From an uncultured Mediterranea sp. (GTDB lineage: Bacteria; Bacteroidota; Bacteroidia; Bacteroidales; Bacteroidaceae), in the NCBI GenBank assembly GCA_945831575.1, contig CAMACX010000001.1, positions 1-64,000 on the forward strand: 64,000 bases of DNA, read 5' to 3'. Shown here piece by piece: positions 60,918 to 64,000 of the stretch (positions are counted from its first letter, which is position 1; each line of letters starts with the position of its first letter). Made by a program: the position numbers and the translations under genes. The notes beneath the pieces were generated by a model. The model had not been told where the DNA came from, ran no database searches, and saw nothing but the letters and a program-made list of their open reading frames with translations.

Positions 60918-62092
60918 TCTGTTATGATGTTTAAGTGATAAGTCCGTTTTCCAGGTGTACGTTCATCGTACATATTCTGCAGATTGTGCGTTGGCACATA
61001 GGCAAAGAGCTCCAGCGTTAGGGTATCGCGGCTACCGCTGCTCAACGCCTTAAGTGGCAGCGTGAAGAAGCCCACGTGGTTATAGCCCATGGAGCGGTTG
61101 ATCCACACCAAACAACCCATCACCTGCTTCTTGTCCATCTCTTCGATGCCCACGTAAGTCTCACACCCTTCAGCCTTGGTGAATGCCAGCAGCTGGCTGA
61201 GTGGCAACTCGAAAGTAGTCTTCTGCCCACCATACCTTTTCTGGGTGACAGCCACCTGCAGATTGGCTCCTTGCACAATGGTGAAGAGGTTGTGGGTACT
61301 TTCTACAGGATAGGCAGGTCCCATCACCGGCTTCAGGCCATGCTCTGTGCGTTGGTAATAGGTGTCGGAGTTGACCTCCTCAATCTCGTACCATTCGCCC
61401 GCAGAGCGGAGAGAGCCATTCTCCTGCTTCTCCAACGTAGCCTCATCAGGCAGTTCGGCAGTCTCAGGAGCGGCTTGCGGCTTGAGGTCTTGGATATGCT
61501 GTTGCAGTTTGTTTTCACACTCAATCTTGTTCATGCCCCACAACAGTTCATACTGGATGGGGAAACGCAGCATGAAATAGGACTTCCCCTCCTGCCGCCA
61601 GAGCAAGGTATAGTGGCTGTTGTCCGTAGTAATAATAAAAGGTATCTCGCGCTGCAATACAACCAAGGTCTGTTTCAGCTTTTCTCGGGCGGTGCCTTGC
61701 TGGGAGTAGTAGCGAAGCTGCACCTTGTCCTCCTTGAGCTTGGTATCGAGTTCGTCCTGACTCTTCGTCAGATAGAGTTGCAACAGGTAGCGCTCGGCAA
61801 AGCGATAGACCGGCGAAGGACTATGCTCCATGAGGTCGCGCGCAAAGAGTCGGAAGCCGATGTGATACACTTCACCGAAACGGTCGCTCTCCACAACCAC
61901 CTGGTTCATACCCAGACGGATGACCTCACTCCGCTTGCATTCCACGCCATAATTGACCTTCAGTCCCTCGGCCAGCAGCTTTAGGGAGTTGCTGGCAAAC
62001 TGGGCTGACTGAGCCGCAACCTGCCCGCTTCCCAACATGAGAAGCAGGCAGACCAAGGCCGAACCATATACAAACTTAAGCTGTCTTATCAT
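60914..62092 (-). CDS. secreted protein of unknown function, first gene of envelope operon
   Basis: A 392-residue protein from the ATG at 62092; an earlier in-frame ATG at 62191 would include the -7 region and lacks a signal peptide. The signal peptide (about 1-28, ending GQVAAQS) is clear. The rest is mixed alpha/beta with no recognised motif, apart from a Glu/Ala-rich stretch near 205-225. A final region (about 300-390) contains YVGIEEMDKKQVMGCLVWIN and ends ERTPGKRTYHLNIITE. A TATTTTTG -7 box lies at 62134-62141. Four genes follow one another closely, starting here. Confidence 0.75.
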   Translation of the reverse strand: MIRQLKFVYGSALVCLLLMLGSGQVAAQSAQFASNSLKLLAEGLKVNYGVECKRSEVIRLGMNQVVVESDRFGEVYHIGFRLFARDLMEHSPSPVYRFAERYLLQLYLTKSQDELDTKLKEDKVQLRYYSQQGTAREKLKQTLVVLQREIPFIITTDNSHYTLLWRQEGKSYFMLRFPIQYELLWGMNKIECENKLQQHIQDLKPQAAPETAELPDEATLEKQENGSLRSAGEWYEIEEVNSDTYYQRTEHGLKPVMGPAYPVESTHNLFTIVQGANLQVAVTQKRYGGQKTTFELPLSQLLAFTKAEGCETYVGIEEMDKKQVMGCLVWINRSMGYNHVGFFTLPLKALSSGSRDTLTLELFAYVPTHNLQNMYDERTPGKRTYHLNIITE

Positions 62093-62133
62093 ATTCAGAA
62101 CAGATAAAATTTCAACATAGAAACTTAATTTTG

Positions 62134-62141
62134 CAAAAATA
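62134..62141 (-). promoter_or_regulatory. -7 element of the four-gene envelope operon
   Basis: TATTTTTG on the - strand, 42 nt upstream of the first ATG. The -33 element is not convincing. Confidence 0.4.
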
Positions 62142-62216
62142 GCGGAATTGTTCATTCCGACAGGGGCAAAAAGCGTCGATATTATCAACACTTGCGACCT
62201 AATTTAGTACAAATGT

Positions 62217-62276
62217 TATCAGCAGGATGAAAAACGATTTTCAACGTGCTGAAAACTGTTCTTCATCCTGCTGATA
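62217..62276 (-). terminator. hairpin after the BspA-like gene
   Basis: TATCAGCAGGATGAA (62217-62231) is the exact complement of 62262-62276, with an inner TTTTCA/TGAAAA stem. A second small hairpin TTACCA/TGGTAA lies at 62282-62299. They separate the leucine-rich-repeat gene from the operon. Confidence 0.55.
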
Positions 62277-62321
62277 GCGACTTACCAATGAAATGGTAAC
62301 AGTGCTGTTTGTCTGTGACGA

Positions 62322-64000
62322 CTACATATCATCCTTTTGCGGTACGCCGCTGACACTCCTTGTCTTGGTGGACTTGCGTGAGCTCTCCAGAGGGAGCTGA
62401 CCGTAGCGCAGGGCGGTTGTGGTACGGATGACCGCCTCAAAGCTGTGTGCCTTACGGGTATTGGAGACGAAGATACTGCCTATCGGCCAGTTGTTATCAT
62501 TCCGGTCTCTATACGACTCCTCATTGAGCGCGAAAGTCAGGGTATGAGCCGGCATGGGTTCGAAGGTACCCGTCAGCGCATAGTTGTAGTTGCTGGGGCC
62601 CGTTGCCGAGGTCATGTTATCCGATGTAATGGCAATATCCACTTCATCGGCAGAGAAAGTAACCTTATCGCAGATATTGTATTCAGCGAAGTAGTTGGGG
62701 TTGTTGGGCATGGCCAGGATGTAGGGCTTGTTGGCCTCGATTGTCGTAACATCCTTGTAGCCCTCGGCAGTCAGCTCACGCAGCCAGAAGGGCTTGGCAT
62801 CTGCCACTCCGGCATCAAAGGGAGCCAGAAGGCCCTTACCTTCGCTTTCTACCTTCTGCACCGTAAAGGGCAGCACAATGCTCTGCCAACGTGCAGGGGG
62901 ATTCTGCCCCGTATAAGTGTCCGACCAATGCCAATCAGAGTAATCACGTGTGTACTCAATATGGGCAGCCTTAAAGGCGCGAGGCACTTTGAAGACGTAA
63001 TCCGTAGAGCTCTTCAGATAGATAGTCGGTGCCACATTGCCAAATATCAGGTTATCGTTGTATTTACTTGAAGACCCATCTTCAGGCAAGTAAATCAAGA
63101 CGTTGCGGTTATCATCATACATCAAGTCTGGCACCTCCAGCGTAGAATTCCAGAATACGGCATATAGATTGTTGCAACCAGAAAATAGATTCGGTTTAAC
63201 ACTCGTCAACGAGGAGGGGAAAGTGACTGTAGTAAGGGATGAACAGTTGGCGAACAACTCGGTTTCAATAGTAGTAACCCCTTCAGGAATCGTCACCTCC
63301 TTCAAAGAACTACAACTATTGAAGGCATTGTGACCAATATTCTGTAGAGTTGAGGGGAAAGATACTGACTGAAGATTAGAACAGCCCATAAATGCACGAC
63401 TTCCAATGGAAGTAATCTGATTGGGAATAACAATGTTAATCAATCCATTGCAACCTTGGAAGCAATAATCGGGTATATTGGGCAACCCCGCAGGCAAATC
63501 GGTCAGACCAGTATAAGCAAAAGCACTATTCTTTATTGTAGTCAACCCAGCAGGTAAGGTAATCTGCGTAATCTTTGTACACCCGTAGAAAGCAGACTCA
63601 TCAAGTATAGTAATATGGTCAGGAATCTCAAACTGAAGGTTCTTACATCCATTGAATGTACCATAGGGGATTGTATGCAGACCGGCTGGCCAAGTTACTG
63701 TTTCCAAAGATTGACATTGATAAAACACGTTAGACCCTAATTCATCTATCGCATCAGGAAGAACGATTTCCTTCAGATTAGTTCCACGAAAAGCCTCCCC
63801 ACCGATTGTCTTAACCGATGCAGGTATAGTCAATGAGGCGAATCCACTCCCCAAAAAGGCTTGATAGCCTATTGTTCTTAATGAGGAAGGTAATTCCACT
63901 GTTTTCAAGTTGGGTACACCTTCAAAACAATGATCTGGAAGATTGACCATTCCTGTACAAAGAGATACGTAAGTAAGTTTGGAGCAGTTAGCAAAGCAAT
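62322..64000 (-). CDS. BspA-like leucine-rich-repeat surface protein, N-terminus outside window
   Basis: At least 559 residues are open to the window edge; the N-terminus is missing. The first 290 visible residues are LRR_5 (BspA/TpLRR) repeats of about 23 residues, e.g. SLRTIGYQAFLGSGFASLTI and AGLTTIKNSAFAYTGLTDLP. The remaining 260 residues form a beta-rich domain without repeats (YTGQNPPARWQSIVLPFTVQ and onward). They end in SRKSTKTRSVSGVPQKDDM, with no clear type IX sorting domain. Such proteins act in adhesion in oral and gut Bacteroidales. Whether it carries a signal peptide or lipobox cannot be seen. Confidence 0.88.
   Translation of the reverse strand, partial: CFANCSKLTYVSLCTGMVNLPDHCFEGVPNLKTVELPSSLRTIGYQAFLGSGFASLTIPASVKTIGGEAFRGTNLKEIVLPDAIDELGSNVFYQCQSLETVTWPAGLHTIPYGTFNGCKNLQFEIPDHITILDESAFYGCTKITQITLPAGLTTIKNSAFAYTGLTDLPAGLPNIPDYCFQGCNGLINIVIPNQITSIGSRAFMGCSNLQSVSFPSTLQNIGHNAFNSCSSLKEVTIPEGVTTIETELFANCSSLTTVTFPSSLTSVKPNLFSGCNNLYAVFWNSTLEVPDLMYDDNRNVLIYLPEDGSSSKYNDNLIFGNVAPTIYLKSSTDYVFKVPRAFKAAHIEYTRDYSDWHWSDTYTGQNPPARWQSIVLPFTVQKVESEGKGLLAPFDAGVADAKPFWLRELTAEGYKDVTTIEANKPYILAMPNNPNYFAEYNICDKVTFSADEVDIAITSDNMTSATGPSNYNYALTGTFEPMPAHTLTFALNEESYRDRNDNNWPIGSIFVSNTRKAHSFEAVIRTTTALRYGQLPLESSRKSTKTRSVSGVPQKDDM

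Overview
The window comes from a gut-type member of the Bacteroidales, most likely Bacteroidaceae. The evidence is SusC/SusD pairs, a hybrid two-component system (HTCS) sensor, LES-type lipoproteins, NigD and BspA-like proteins, a succinylornithine-type carbamoyltransferase, and promoters of the Bacteroidetes form (TTTG, about 20 nt, TAnnTTTG). Core genes are clearly GC-rich. Several accessory genes (16.0-16.7, 19.6-22.4, 32.5-34.0 and 46.4-47.8 kb) are visibly richer in AT, which suggests separate histories.

Layout. 0-0.3 kb: the end of a tRNA-Gln gene and back-to-back promoters. 0.3-10.2 kb: a housekeeping block on the + strand (rsfS, ftsH, cdsA, parA, parB, a DUF5683 protein, a LysM transglycosylase, rel), followed by a lone AAA ATPase. 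11.4-15.6 kb: a MerR regulator and an M23 peptidase facing alaS. 16.0-16.7 kb: an MNT/HEPN toxin-antitoxin pair. 16.8-22.9 kb: a - strand surface cluster made of a small HTH regulator, a 924-residue coiled-coil lipoprotein, a beta-barrel, a DUF4369 lipoprotein and an OmpA-family porin. It resembles the BT1926/BT1927 surface-layer region of B. thetaiotaomicron. 23.0-25.2 kb: a DUF4160/DUF2442 pair and an ATPase with a PD-(D/E)XK-like tail. 25.3-31.1 kb: the succinylornithine carbamoyltransferase, then a - strand operon with a PASTA protein, an RluD-type synthase, Ddl, an acyltransferase and a NigD-like lipoprotein. 31.1-34.2 kb: an O-acyltransferase bracketed by 64-bp promoter repeats, and a DUF4143 ATPase in repeat-rich surroundings.

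34.4-50.7 kb: a complete fructan (levan-type) utilisation locus. SusC and SusD import oligosaccharides with help from a DUF4960 surface binding lipoprotein and a GH32 lipoprotein that probably cuts at the surface. A periplasmic GH32 enzyme releases fructose, an MFS carrier brings it in, and a PfkB kinase phosphorylates it. An HTCS with a periplasmic sugar-binding sensor controls the locus. A further ATPase gene sits between the HTCS gene and susC.

50.9-57.5 kb: rpmH and efp on divergent promoters, a GH3 glucosidase, a GT2 glycosyltransferase, RadC, a MIP18/SufT-like protein and an LpxH-type hydrolase. 57.6-62.1 kb: an operon of four secreted proteins, mostly of unknown function, ending in a transglutaminase-like protein. 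62.3-64.0 kb: the C-terminal part of a BspA-like leucine-rich-repeat protein that runs off the window.

The most unusual material lies between genes: 64-bp duplicated promoter cassettes, arrays with 11-, 21-, 22- and 32-bp periods, a relic 3' end of a DUF4143 gene, and a motif shared by the HTH regulator promoter and the leader of the surface-layer-like operon.
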